A DNA stretch of 64,000 nt from Vibrio furnissii CIP 102972 (GTDB taxonomy: Bacteria; Pseudomonadota; Gammaproteobacteria; Enterobacterales; Vibrionaceae), in assembly GCF_000176175.1 (NCBI RefSeq), contig NZ_ACZP01000012.1, positions 186,001-250,000 on the forward strand, read 5' to 3'. Position 1 is the stretch's first letter. The number at the start of each line of letters is the position of its first letter. The notes beneath the pieces were generated by a model, which was not told the origin of the DNA, did no database searches, and saw only the letters and a list, made by a program, of their open reading frames with translations. A program made the translations under genes and the position numbers. This document shows positions 41,176 to 49,259 of the stretch, piece by piece.

Positions 41176-42423
41176 TCATCTGTTGAGTTCGTCTTCCAGC
41201 CAATTTATCGCTAAATCGAGGGATTGCTCATATCCTTGTGTAATTGTCTTACTTTTTATTTGCTTAGCTTTACCACCTTGACTAAAGAGCGCCACCAACT
41301 GGTTATCGCTGTACGGTGATACCGGATCGCCTTCCAACCCCATGGCGAGAATCGGCACTTTGGTACGACGACTGCTAAGGAAGCCTTGCATTTTCAACGA
41401 CCACGCCATCAACTGCCCAGACAAGCTGTCGATATCCACCGCCGATTTGCCCAAACGTGATGCCAGCACATCCAAGTACATCTTGGTCATCATCTTCATT
41501 TTTTTCGGCGAGACCAACACATCGTGAATCGGCGCGCCGAGAGAGACACACGCTTTCACACGCTCTGGCTCAAGGAACGACAGGCGCACCATCGCATTGC
41601 CGCCAAAGCGGAATCCAACGAGGCCGACACGGAAGTGATCCACCCAAGGCAGCGTATCCAGTTGGTTGAGCACAGCCTGATGCAAGCATGACGAATCTTC
41701 TGTGAGCGCCCAGTGCGAACTGTGGCCCACCGAAGGCATGTCGATGGTCAACATCGCGATATCCCGCTTGACCAAAAAGTCACGGAACAAACGCCACATG
41801 TCCGTTTGTAAGCTATCAAGCCCGGCACTGACGATCACCACCGGCTGCGGTTTTTCAGTATTGGAGAGATGCAGGTGGCCGACGATTTTTTTGTTTTTGT
41901 ATGGGAACTCTAAGCGCTTCACCACGTATTTGGTGAGGTTGGCCGCTTCCATGTAAGCGTTGTTGGCCAGAATTTGCGCTTGCAGCGCGAGGTTATCGTT
42001 TCTCAGATGTGGGTAACCGGCAATGCTGAAGCAGAGCGACGCGGCAAACATTTCATCAGCGGCTTTTTCGCCGGCTTTTGACCCGGCGCGCGCCTGATGC
42101 TGCATGCCCAGCTTGGTCCATTCATAGGCCCAGTTGCCACCACGATACCCCATCACCGTATCCAGCCAGCGATCTTCGGTACGGGAATGTTTGGATGAGG
42201 CGATACGCGCTAGTACTTCTTCTTGTTCAACCGGATCGATACCCTGCCAAGCCCACTGCAAACGACGCAGGTTTCGGTACCAAGCGTTGTCCTCTTGCTC
42301 TTTTTTCTGTTCAAGAAATTGTTGGCTACTTGGCATGTACTGAATAAGAGAGGACGTTTCTTTGGCTTGTTTATGCTTTTGGAACAAAGTCTCAGAAAGG
42401 TTTTTGCTGATTTCTTCGGACAT
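41176..42423 (-). CDS. frsA: FrsA family alpha/beta-hydrolase-fold protein
   Basis: The 415-residue protein has the N-terminal FrsA region (RNLRRLQWAWQGIDPVEQEE) and an alpha/beta-hydrolase core (VVIVSAGLDSLQTDMWRLF). At the usual nucleophile elbow the sequence reads GLVGFRFGGNAM: the GxSxG serine is replaced, as in other FrsA proteins. E. coli FrsA binds IIA-Glc and affects the fermentation-respiration balance. Enzymatic claims for vibrio FrsA (esterase, pyruvate decarboxylase) are disputed. It lies between gpt and crl, as in E. coli. Confidence 0.92.
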   Translation of the reverse strand: MSEEISKNLSETLFQKHKQAKETSSLIQYMPSSQQFLEQKKEQEDNAWYRNLRRLQWAWQGIDPVEQEEVLARIASSKHSRTEDRWLDTVMGYRGGNWAYEWTKLGMQHQARAGSKAGEKAADEMFAASLCFSIAGYPHLRNDNLALQAQILANNAYMEAANLTKYVVKRLEFPYKNKKIVGHLHLSNTEKPQPVVIVSAGLDSLQTDMWRLFRDFLVKRDIAMLTIDMPSVGHSSHWALTEDSSCLHQAVLNQLDTLPWVDHFRVGLVGFRFGGNAMVRLSFLEPERVKACVSLGAPIHDVLVSPKKMKMMTKMYLDVLASRLGKSAVDIDSLSGQLMAWSLKMQGFLSSRRTKVPILAMGLEGDPVSPYSDNQLVALFSQGGKAKQIKSKTITQGYEQSLDLAINWLEDELNR

Positions 42424-42460
42424 AACGCGTCTCTGTTGAGAATAGTGGCCTAATAGTAAT

Positions 42461-42488
42461 AAAAAAAATGGCCCTAAACAGGGCCATT
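42461..42488 (-). terminator. Terminator after gpt
   Basis: AATGGCCCT at 42467-42475 pairs with AGGGCCATT at 42480-42488 around AAAC, and an eight-base A tract precedes it on the plus strand (T on the minus). It lies 26 bp after the gpt stop. Confidence 0.9.
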
Positions 42489-42513
42489 ATCAAATAAAGT
42501 TGAGAATCACAGT

Positions 42514-42978
42514 TTATTTTTGTTTACGGTTTACCGGTTCAACAAACGACAAAACCATGTCCCAAGGCTGTTCAATCCACGTGTCTTGTGGAATGTCCAC
42601 CACGTATTGATCCACCAATTCACGACCTGCAGGCTTCGCGCATACAGTCACAAATTTCGCTTTTGGATACATTTCACGGATCTTACGCGCTGTATCGCCA
42701 CTGTCGACTAGGTCATCAACAATCAGGAAACCTTCGCCATCGTGATCGGGTGCTTTTAGCACGCTCATGTCACGTTGGTGATCGTGGTCGTAGCTCGAGA
42801 TACATACGGTATCGACATAACGAATACCCAGTTCGCGAGCCAGGATAGCTGCTGGTACCAAGCCACCACGGCTTACACCCAGGATACCTTTCCATTGTTC
42901 TGCAGGCATTTGAAGTTCAGCCAGTTCACGGCAGTACTTCTGCATATTGTCCCAAGTGATAACGAATTTTCTACTCAT
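42514..42978 (-). CDS. gpt: Xanthine-guanine phosphoribosyltransferase
   Basis: The ATG at 42978 gives 154 residues ([13 protein letters not shown]). The in-frame extension upstream overlaps the permease gene and is not needed. The PRPP loop [14 protein letters not shown] and the core [21 protein letters not shown] are intact. It converts xanthine and guanine, and less well hypoxanthine, to nucleotides at the membrane. It starts 37 bp after a purine permease gene, so the pair forms an uptake-and-salvage operon behind a PurR-type operator. Confidence 0.96.
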   Translation of the reverse strand: MSRKFVITWDNMQKYCRELAELQMPAEQWKGILGVSRGGLVPAAILARELGIRYVDTVCISSYDHDHQRDMSVLKAPDHDGEGFLIVDDLVDSGDTARKIREMYPKAKFVTVCAKPAGRELVDQYVVDIPQDTWIEQPWDMVLSFVEPVNRKQK

Positions 42979-43015
42979 TGTTATTGACCTAAAGTTTGGA
43001 AATGTTTTGCCGCGC

Positions 43016-44308
43016 TTACGCAGCAAGAATGTATTTGACAGCAAAGATGATCGCCATCACCCAGACACTGAGTGACACGCTGCGGCCTTTCCCACTCAAC
43101 AGCTTAATCAGCGCGTACGCGATAAAGCCCATTGAAATACCTTCTGCAATTGAGAAAGTCAGTGGCATCAAAAGACAGGTCACCACGGTTGGCGCCGCTT
43201 CGGTCAGATCGCGCCAGTCAATGCTTACCAGTCCTGAAAGCATCAGAATAGCAACGTAAAACAGCGCACCTGACGTCGCGTAGGCTGGGATCATACCCGC
43301 TAATGGCGAGAAGAATAATGCAAGTAGGAACAAAATACCAACGACAACTGCGGTCAGACCGGTACGGCCACCTGCTGCAACACCCGAGACACTCTCGACA
43401 AAAGAAGTGGTATTAGACGTCCCCAGCAGCGCACCCACTGATGTGGCCGTTGAGTCCGCCAGCAGCGCGCGATTCAGACGAGGAATCTTGCCGTCGTCAC
43501 CAATCAGGCCCGCTTTGGTCGCAACGCCAACCAATGTGCCCGCAGTGTCGAACAGGTCGACAAACAGGAATGCAAACACAACCGAGATCATGCCCACTTC
43601 AAAAACGTGTGAGAAGTCGAGTTGCATGAAGGTTGGTGCCAAGCTTGGTGGCGCAGACATCACGCCGCCCCACTGCACATCACCGAAGATCAGACCCAAG
43701 ACGGTGATGGATAAAATCGCAATCATCACGGCACCTTTCACACCACGGTGAACCAGTGCGATGGTGAAGAAGAAACCGAGCGCGCCGAGTACTGCAGGCA
43801 GCGACGTGATGGCTCCCATAGAAACCAGTGTTGCTGGGTTATCAACCACGATACCGGCATTTTTCAGCGCAATGAACGCCAAAAACAGACCAATACCCGC
43901 CGAGATACCGGTTCGCAGTGACATCGGAATCGAGTTGATGATCCACTCTCGAATCTTAAACAAGCTCAGCAGAATAAACAGCACGCCTGAACAGAACACG
44001 GCTGCAAGCGCAACCTGCCAAGAGTAACCCATACCCAGCACGACCACGTACGTAAAGAACGCGTTCAGGCCCATGCCCGGAGCTTGTGCAATCGGGTAGT
44101 TCGCGACGAGACCCATGATGAAACAGCCAACCGCCGCCGCCAGACAGGTAGCAACAAAAACGGCACCACGATCCATTCCGGCATCTGAAAGAATCGCTGG
44201 GTTCACGAAGATAATGTATGCCATGGTCAGGAAGGTGGTGACCCCTGCAATGATCTCAGTGCGCACGTTTGTGCCATGTTCACTGAGTTTAAATAGCCTT
44301 TCCAGCAT
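43016..44308 (-). CDS. NCS2-family (AzgA/GhxP-like) purine permease
   Basis: The 430-residue protein has 12-14 hydrophobic segments. The NCS2 purine-transporter motifs are [19 protein letters not shown] [51 protein letters not shown] and [27 protein letters not shown], each read in pieces. E. coli relatives are AdeP, AdeQ, GhxP and GhxQ, proton symporters for adenine or guanine and hypoxanthine. Pairing with gpt favours guanine, hypoxanthine or xanthine as substrate. The exact specificity cannot be told from the sequence. Confidence 0.9.
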   Translation of the reverse strand: MLERLFKLSEHGTNVRTEIIAGVTTFLTMAYIIFVNPAILSDAGMDRGAVFVATCLAAAVGCFIMGLVANYPIAQAPGMGLNAFFTYVVVLGMGYSWQVALAAVFCSGVLFILLSLFKIREWIINSIPMSLRTGISAGIGLFLAFIALKNAGIVVDNPATLVSMGAITSLPAVLGALGFFFTIALVHRGVKGAVMIAILSITVLGLIFGDVQWGGVMSAPPSLAPTFMQLDFSHVFEVGMISVVFAFLFVDLFDTAGTLVGVATKAGLIGDDGKIPRLNRALLADSTATSVGALLGTSNTTSFVESVSGVAAGGRTGLTAVVVGILFLLALFFSPLAGMIPAYATSGALFYVAILMLSGLVSIDWRDLTEAAPTVVTCLLMPLTFSIAEGISMGFIAYALIKLLSGKGRSVSLSVWVMAIIFAVKYILAA

Positions 44309-44331
44309 GTTCGAGTCCTAATAAAGGTAAA

Positions 44332-44347
44332 AAGTAAACGGTTGCGT
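44332..44347 (-). promoter_or_regulatory. PurR-type operator upstream of the purine permease-gpt pair
   Basis: The minus strand reads ACGCAACCGTTTACTT, which closely fits the PurR consensus ACGCAAACGTTTTCNT. It lies just downstream of a TATAAT -10 at 44364-44369 and 24 bp before the start codon, a position where bound repressor would block transcription. The regulator itself is not in the window. Confidence 0.75.
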
Positions 44348-44363
44348 AATCGATTGGGCGCAG

Positions 44364-44392
44364 ATTATAAAGTTATCAAATCACAAATTCCA
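44364..44392 (-). promoter_or_regulatory. Predicted promoter of the purine permease-gpt operon
   Basis: On the minus strand TGGAAT (44387-44392) and a perfect TATAAT (44364-44369) are spaced by 17 bp. The start site would fall near 44357, immediately before the PurR-type operator. Confidence 0.5.
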
Positions 44393-44506
44393 GACGGAAT
44401 TTGCATCGATTTTTTAGAAACTCAGAAACATTTATGCACAGCTACACATAAACAGCAGGCTTTTCGGCCAAAAAATCATCACCAGAATGGCAGGTCAGAA
44501 ATGAGA

Positions 44507-44550
44507 ACAACCTCTCCCTTTTGCTTGACTGCACATCAGAGAGAGGTTGT
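44507..44550. repeat. 10-bp inverted repeat with 24-base loop beyond the TRAP permease gene
   Basis: ACAACCTCTC at 44507-44516 is the exact inverse complement of GAGAGGTTGT at 44541-44550. It lies 28 bp after the dctM stop. No T tract follows on the minus strand, so it may be a mRNA 3' stabiliser or a Rho-dependent end. The rest of 44393-44578 shows nothing recognisable. Confidence 0.5.
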
Positions 44551-44578
44551 GAATATCAGCAGCATCCACCCGATGGGA

Positions 44579-45901
44579 TTAGGAATTCATCACCTTGTTC
44601 GGCAACCAAGTAACGAGGTCTGGAAACAGCATGCAGATCACCAGCACCACAAACTGCACCAGAATGAATGGCGTGACCGATTTGTACAGATCCATCATGG
44701 TCACCCCTTTCGGCGCAATGCCTTTGAGGTAGAACAGTGCAAACCCATACGGCGGCGTCTGCACCGCAATCACAATGTTGAGAATCATCAACACGCCAAA
44801 CCAAATCGGGTCATATCCAAGTGCCACGGCAACTGGAGTAAATATCGGCGCGCACATCAACACAATGATAAATTCATCAATGATGAAACCGAGCAGCAAC
44901 ATGATGACTTGAAACATCATGATGATGACAATCGGCGGCAGGTCGAGATTTTGAGTAAAGCCTGCCACCATGCCTTGAATTCCCATCAGCAGATGGAAGT
45001 TACTAAACACCGACGCGCCGAGAATAATCCACATCGCGACACTGACCAGCATCGCGGTTTGCATGCCCGAACGCATCAAGAGTTCCGGTTTAAACCGCTT
45101 GAACAGAATCGAGAGCAGAATCGCGCCCATCACGCCCAGCGCGCCCGATTCCGTTGGCGTCGCAATCCCGGCAATGATGCTACCAAGGACAACCACAATC
45201 AGCGCAAATGAGGAAGCGCCGTCACGAATGGTTTTAAACAGCTCATAGCCTTTGGGAATTTCGATGTCGTTGTCGATGTCCATCGGCGCACGTTCTGGAC
45301 GCATTTTACAGCTGATCACCACGTAGCTGATGAGCAGTACAATCGTGATCAGCGCAGGGACCATCGCGCCAAGAAACATCTTGCCGACCGAGTTCTGAGT
45401 CGAGGATGCGAACATGATCATCGGAATGCTCGGCGGAATCAGAATGCCCAGCGAACCGCCTGCCATAATCACCCCAAGTGCCAGCTTCTTGTCGTAGCCG
45501 CGCTCAAGCATCGGTTTGAGCGCAATCGAACTGGAGGTCATGATGCCGGCGCCGATGATCCCCACCATCGCGCCGATCATTGAACAAACGCCGATCACGC
45601 TGATCGCCAGCGATCCGCGCACACGGCCGATCGCCAGTTGGCTGGCGTTAAACATCGCATCGCCGATCCCAGAGCGCGTCAGGATCTGCCCCATGTAGAT
45701 GTACAGCGGAATCGCCAGCAGAATAAAGTTGAAGAAGGTGCTTTCGACCGTGGTCGGAATGATGTTAAACAGCGACTCGCCCCACACCAGATACCCAACG
45801 CCCATCGCGATTCCACCGAGCGCCAGCCCCACTTGCGCGCCAAGAACGAACGCGGTCAGAATACAACCCAACAACACCAGGGTTAACATCTCAATTCCCA
45901 T
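44579..45901 (-). CDS. TRAP transporter large permease subunit (DctM family)
   Basis: The ATG at 45901 (MGIEMLTLVLLGC, 440 residues) has AAGGAGAG upstream and overlaps the dctQ-type stop by 11 bp, so translation is coupled. Twelve or so membrane segments and DctM motifs are present: AIPLYIYMGQILTRSG, IGIIGAGIMTSSSIALKPML, AGGSLGILIPPSIPMIMFA, and the final VTPFILVQFVVLVICMLFPDLVTWLP in pieces. It is the transmembrane Na+ symport channel of a TRAP system whose receptor is encoded at 46.5-47.6 kb. Confidence 0.94.
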   Translation of the reverse strand: MGIEMLTLVLLGCILTAFVLGAQVGLALGGIAMGVGYLVWGESLFNIIPTTVESTFFNFILLAIPLYIYMGQILTRSGIGDAMFNASQLAIGRVRGSLAISVIGVCSMIGAMVGIIGAGIMTSSSIALKPMLERGYDKKLALGVIMAGGSLGILIPPSIPMIMFASSTQNSVGKMFLGAMVPALITIVLLISYVVISCKMRPERAPMDIDNDIEIPKGYELFKTIRDGASSFALIVVVLGSIIAGIATPTESGALGVMGAILLSILFKRFKPELLMRSGMQTAMLVSVAMWIILGASVFSNFHLLMGIQGMVAGFTQNLDLPPIVIIMMFQVIMLLLGFIIDEFIIVLMCAPIFTPVAVALGYDPIWFGVLMILNIVIAVQTPPYGFALFYLKGIAPKGVTMMDLYKSVTPFILVQFVVLVICMLFPDLVTWLPNKVMNS

Positions 45902-46508
45902 TTGGGCTCTCCTTGTCAAAAACGGAATCCAACTGGTCGTTATCGACCTTAAATGGCTGCTCATCCAGATTGACGTGCTGATGAACCTCACCATTCAATT
46001 CGCGGCCTTTGATCAAAAAGAACAGATTGGCAATCAACTCCGTCGAGTATTCGGCGATGAACACGCCTGCCGAAACCGTCATCATCAACCAGAAGTGATG
46101 CATGGCGGGTGCCCATTCACTCTGAGTTTTGTAATTGAATTCGAGACTTTCGATAAACATACCACCGCAGGTTTTGACCATGACCGCCAGAAACCCCATC
46201 GCCAAAATCCCCGTCAGCACATCAAACAGGCGTCTGGTTTTTTCCGACACTTTGGCGTGAATGATATCGACGTTGATGTGCGCTTCGCGTTGCTGAGCAT
46301 ACGCGCCGCCTAATGCCGCAATGTAGCCAAACAAAAATAAGGACGTGTCGTAACCCCAAATGGTTGGGCGGTTCAACACGTAACGAGCAAACACCTCGTA
46401 AAACACAATCACGGCAAGTACGGGAAGCAAGTACGACACTGAGCGTCCAATCAGACTGACGACGTATTTCGTGAACTGGCAATACCTCAGTAAAATGACT
46501 TCAAGCAT
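45891..46508 (-). CDS. TRAP transporter small permease subunit (DctQ family)
   Basis: The ATG at 46508 (MLEVILLRYCQFTKYV, 205 residues) has AGGGAG upstream. Four membrane helices and the DctQ core (FYEVFARYVLNRPTIWGYD and the adjacent LFLFGYIAALGGAYAQQREAH) are clear. The C-terminal tail after FFLIKGRELNG is longer and more acidic than usual. It links the periplasmic receptor to the DctM permease. It lies 55 bp downstream of the receptor gene. Confidence 0.92.
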   Translation of the reverse strand: MLEVILLRYCQFTKYVVSLIGRSVSYLLPVLAVIVFYEVFARYVLNRPTIWGYDTSLFLFGYIAALGGAYAQQREAHINVDIIHAKVSEKTRRLFDVLTGILAMGFLAVMVKTCGGMFIESLEFNYKTQSEWAPAMHHFWLMMTVSAGVFIAEYSTELIANLFFLIKGRELNGEVHQHVNLDEQPFKVDNDQLDSVFDKESPNGN

Positions 46509-46563
46509 AGAAATCTCCCTATAAAAAACAGGCGAACCCAAACGGGTTCACCTGCGTCGTCCA

Positions 46564-47580
46564 TTATTGTTGCTCAAGAATATCTACCAGCTGCTTGGAA
46601 TACTTGTCTTCCGCGGCATACTCTTTTGCCAGCGACATCCCCGCGTCTTTCCACGCTTTCAGATCCGCCTCTGAAGGCTGCGGGCTCCATTGCAGGCCTT
46701 TGGCTTCCATATCGGCTACCGCTTGCGATTCCCACAGTTTGGATTTCGACATCTGTTCCTGCGCGTGCGCTGCCGTTGCCGCTTTCACAATCGCCTGCAA
46801 ATCAGCCGGTAGTTTGTTCCACGCTTTCTGATTGACGACGATGGGGAGCACTTGCGCGCCCGCCAGTGGCACGGGGTACATGTATTTCGCCACTTCAACG
46901 TGGTTGCCATCGCGGTGATCAATCATGTTTGAGCCGATCGAGCCGTCGATCACACCCGTTGCCAGCGAGGTGTAGATTTCGCTCCATGCCAGAGAAACCG
47001 GCGAAGCGCCCAAATTACGCAGGAACTTGCCGTACGCACCTGGCGCACGAATCTTCAAGCCTTTGAAATCGGCAATCGAATTGATGGGCTGTTTGGTGAT
47101 GATGTACACCGGTGGTTGAATGTAAGGATCGAGCCATTCCAAGCCTTGCGAACCGTACGCTTGTTTAAGAATTTTGCCCCAACCTTTGTCATGGAACAGC
47201 GTGGTCAGTGCCGCGACATCCGACGTGCCCCCCGGCAAGCCCACTTCCACGACGCCCGCCGGGAATTCCCCAGCATGCATCGGTTGAAAGGGTGCGCCCA
47301 TGGTGATCAAACCCGATTTCACCGCACTCAGAATGCCGCTGGTTCCAACGCCCTCACCGGAGTAAAGCACTTGCACGGCGATGCGACCATTCGACATGGT
47401 TTCGATGTTCTTGGCCAGGTCTTCATACACCTCGCCAAACGCAGTGCCACGGCCGTATAAGTTCGCAAAACGCCAGTTGTACTGCGCCGCTAGGGTTGCG
47501 GTCGAACACATCAAAGCACTCACCCCAACCGCCGCGGCCAGAACAGCTTTCGCCAGCTTGGTTCCCTTTACACTTAACAT
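46564..47580 (-). CDS. TRAP transporter periplasmic solute-binding protein (DctP family)
   Basis: The 338-residue precursor has a signal peptide ending STATLAAQYNW and an ATG preceded by GAGGAA. DctP-fold signatures include GRIAVQVLYSGE, SIADFKGLKIRAPGAYGKFL and the conserved arginine region that usually clamps a carboxylate (the arginine of KIRAPG). VSLAWSEIYTSLATGVIDG is the hinge motif. It captures a carboxylated solute in the periplasm. Divergent linkage to gabDT suggests GABA or a related omega-amino acid or keto acid. That substrate is an inference. Confidence 0.92.
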   Translation of the reverse strand: MLSVKGTKLAKAVLAAAVGVSALMCSTATLAAQYNWRFANLYGRGTAFGEVYEDLAKNIETMSNGRIAVQVLYSGEGVGTSGILSAVKSGLITMGAPFQPMHAGEFPAGVVEVGLPGGTSDVAALTTLFHDKGWGKILKQAYGSQGLEWLDPYIQPPVYIITKQPINSIADFKGLKIRAPGAYGKFLRNLGASPVSLAWSEIYTSLATGVIDGSIGSNMIDHRDGNHVEVAKYMYPVPLAGAQVLPIVVNQKAWNKLPADLQAIVKAATAAHAQEQMSKSKLWESQAVADMEAKGLQWSPQPSEADLKAWKDAGMSLAKEYAAEDKYSKQLVDILEQQ

Positions 47581-47685
47581 AGAAATTCCTCTTCCTGCAT
47601 CGTTACACTTTTGTTATTGATTTGTTTCCCAACTCAATATGAAGAACGGAAAAGGAATGCGATAGAGCCAGTGGCGAAGTTGTTA

Positions 47686-47740
47686 TGGTACCAGCCAGGC
47701 TTGCCGTTCTGGTACCAACGTTTGTGAGCAACTGGTACTC
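47686..47740. promoter_or_regulatory. Three TGGTAC repeats in the TRAP/gabD divergent control region
   Basis: TGGTACCA occurs at 47686-47693 and again at 47710-47717, and TGGTACTC follows at 47733-47740. The spacing is 24 and 23 bp, so the copies sit on roughly similar faces. Bacillus GabR, a MocR-family regulator, binds ATACCA direct repeats upstream of gabTD; the GTACCA core here is one base away. The site lies between the divergent dctP and gabD genes and near a MocR-family gene, so it is the likely operator. Confidence 0.6.
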
Positions 47741-47799
47741 AGTACGCACCGCGTTTTGTGTCTAACATGCCATCATCAGCCTACAAAAGAGATACAAAT

Positions 47800-49227
47800 A
47801 TGGAGCACATTGTTAACAAGACGCTACTGAATGCGACCTGCGCCGCCAGTGACGACGCGATTGCGGTTCTCAACCCCGCCACCGATGACATTCTGGCCTA
47901 CATTCCATCTGTCGATACGCAAACCATCCACACGCTGATCGCCCGTTCAAAACAGGCGCAGCAGCGCTGGCAAGACAAAACTGCCGCCGAGCGCGCTGTG
48001 ATTCTTAAGCGTTGGTACGATTTGATGGTAGAAAACGCCGACGACCTCGCGCGCATCATGACCTTGGAACAGGGCAAACCACTGGCCGAAGCCAAAGGGG
48101 AAGTGATGTACGGCGCATCCTTCATTCAATGGTTCGCCGAAGAAGGCAAACGCACCTATGGCGAAACCATTCCGTCACCGGCAGGCAACAAACGTCTGAT
48201 GACGGTCAAGCAGCCGATTGGCGTTGCCGCCGCCATCACGCCTTGGAATTTTCCGATTGCGATGATCACGCGCAAAGCCGCACCTGCGCTGGCTGCCGGT
48301 TGTAGCTTCATCGTTAAACCCGCCAACCAAACGCCGCTGTCGGCGTATGCCACGGCGGAGCTGGCCTATCAGGCGGGTCTGCCTCAAGACTTGTTGATTG
48401 TGCTCAACAACCATTCATCGGTCGCCGTGGGCGATATTTTCTGTACTCACGAGGACATCAAAAAGCTGTCATTCACTGGGTCGACTCAAGTGGGTCGTCA
48501 CCTGATTACCCAATGTGCAGGCACCATCAAACGGACATCGATGGAACTGGGCGGCAACGCGCCGTTTATCGTGTTTGATGACGCCGACATCGATGCCGCG
48601 GTGCAAGGCGCCATTGCCTCGAAATTCCGCAACGCCGGTCAAACCTGCGTGTGCGCCAACCGCTTCTATGTGCAGGATGCAGTGTATGACGAGTTCGTGA
48701 CGAAATTTGTCGCGGCCGTGGCAGAGCTGACAATGGGCAACGGTCTTGATGCGGGTGTCAACATCGGTCCGCTGATTGATATCAAAGCGAAAAACAGCGT
48801 GCTCAGCTACATCGATACGGCGGTCGAACAAGGTGCCAGCATTGCGCTGGGCGGTCAGTCTGCGGGCGGGCTGTTTATCGAACCGACCGTATTGACCAAC
48901 GTGACACAAGCGATGGACATCGTGCAAACCGAACTGTTTGGCCCGGTCGCGCCGATCGTGCGTTTCTCCCACGACGACGAACTGGTGCGCAGCGCCAACG
49001 ACACCATTTACGGCCTCGCCAGCTACTTCTACACCACCAATATTCACCGCGCGTTCCACATCGCCGAAAAGCTGGAATACGGCATGGTGGGCATTAACGA
49101 AGGACTGATTTCCAATGAAGTCGCGCCCTTTGGCGGCGTGAAACAATCCGGCTTTGGCCGCGAAGGCGCCAAACAGGGCATCGACGAATACCTCAATATC
49201 AAATACCTCTGCTTCGGTGGCTTTTAA
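47800..49227 (+). CDS. gabD: NAD(P)-dependent succinate-semialdehyde dehydrogenase (GabD-like)
   Basis: The start is the ATG at 47800 (475 residues, MEHIVNKTLL); a GTG at 47758 is a less likely upstream start. ALDH hallmarks are PWNFPIAMITRKAAPALAAG, FTGSTQVGRHL, the general-base MELGGNAPF and the catalytic Cys283 in FRNAGQTCVCANRF, which is the GabD-type signature. It oxidises succinate semialdehyde to succinate, which enters the TCA cycle. It lies 32 bp ahead of gabT, an order that forms the GABA catabolic pathway. Other omega-semialdehydes could be the true substrate. Confidence 0.88.
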   Translation: MEHIVNKTLLNATCAASDDAIAVLNPATDDILAYIPSVDTQTIHTLIARSKQAQQRWQDKTAAERAVILKRWYDLMVENADDLARIMTLEQGKPLAEAKGEVMYGASFIQWFAEEGKRTYGETIPSPAGNKRLMTVKQPIGVAAAITPWNFPIAMITRKAAPALAAGCSFIVKPANQTPLSAYATAELAYQAGLPQDLLIVLNNHSSVAVGDIFCTHEDIKKLSFTGSTQVGRHLITQCAGTIKRTSMELGGNAPFIVFDDADIDAAVQGAIASKFRNAGQTCVCANRFYVQDAVYDEFVTKFVAAVAELTMGNGLDAGVNIGPLIDIKAKNSVLSYIDTAVEQGASIALGGQSAGGLFIEPTVLTNVTQAMDIVQTELFGPVAPIVRFSHDDELVRSANDTIYGLASYFYTTNIHRAFHIAEKLEYGMVGINEGLISNEVAPFGGVKQSGFGREGAKQGIDEYLNIKYLCFGGF

Positions 49228-49259
49228 GCCGCTGAACATCATCACAAGGACACGCAAAC

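Noticed and set aside
42979..43044. Longer Gpt start overlapping the purine permease gene
   Set aside because: Gpt proteins begin [13 protein letters not shown] at 42978, giving the normal length.
44342..45211. Plus-strand open frame of 289 codons opposite the TRAP permease
   Set aside because: The translation is low-complexity (His, Asn, Gln-rich), typical of antisense of a hydrophobic membrane protein.
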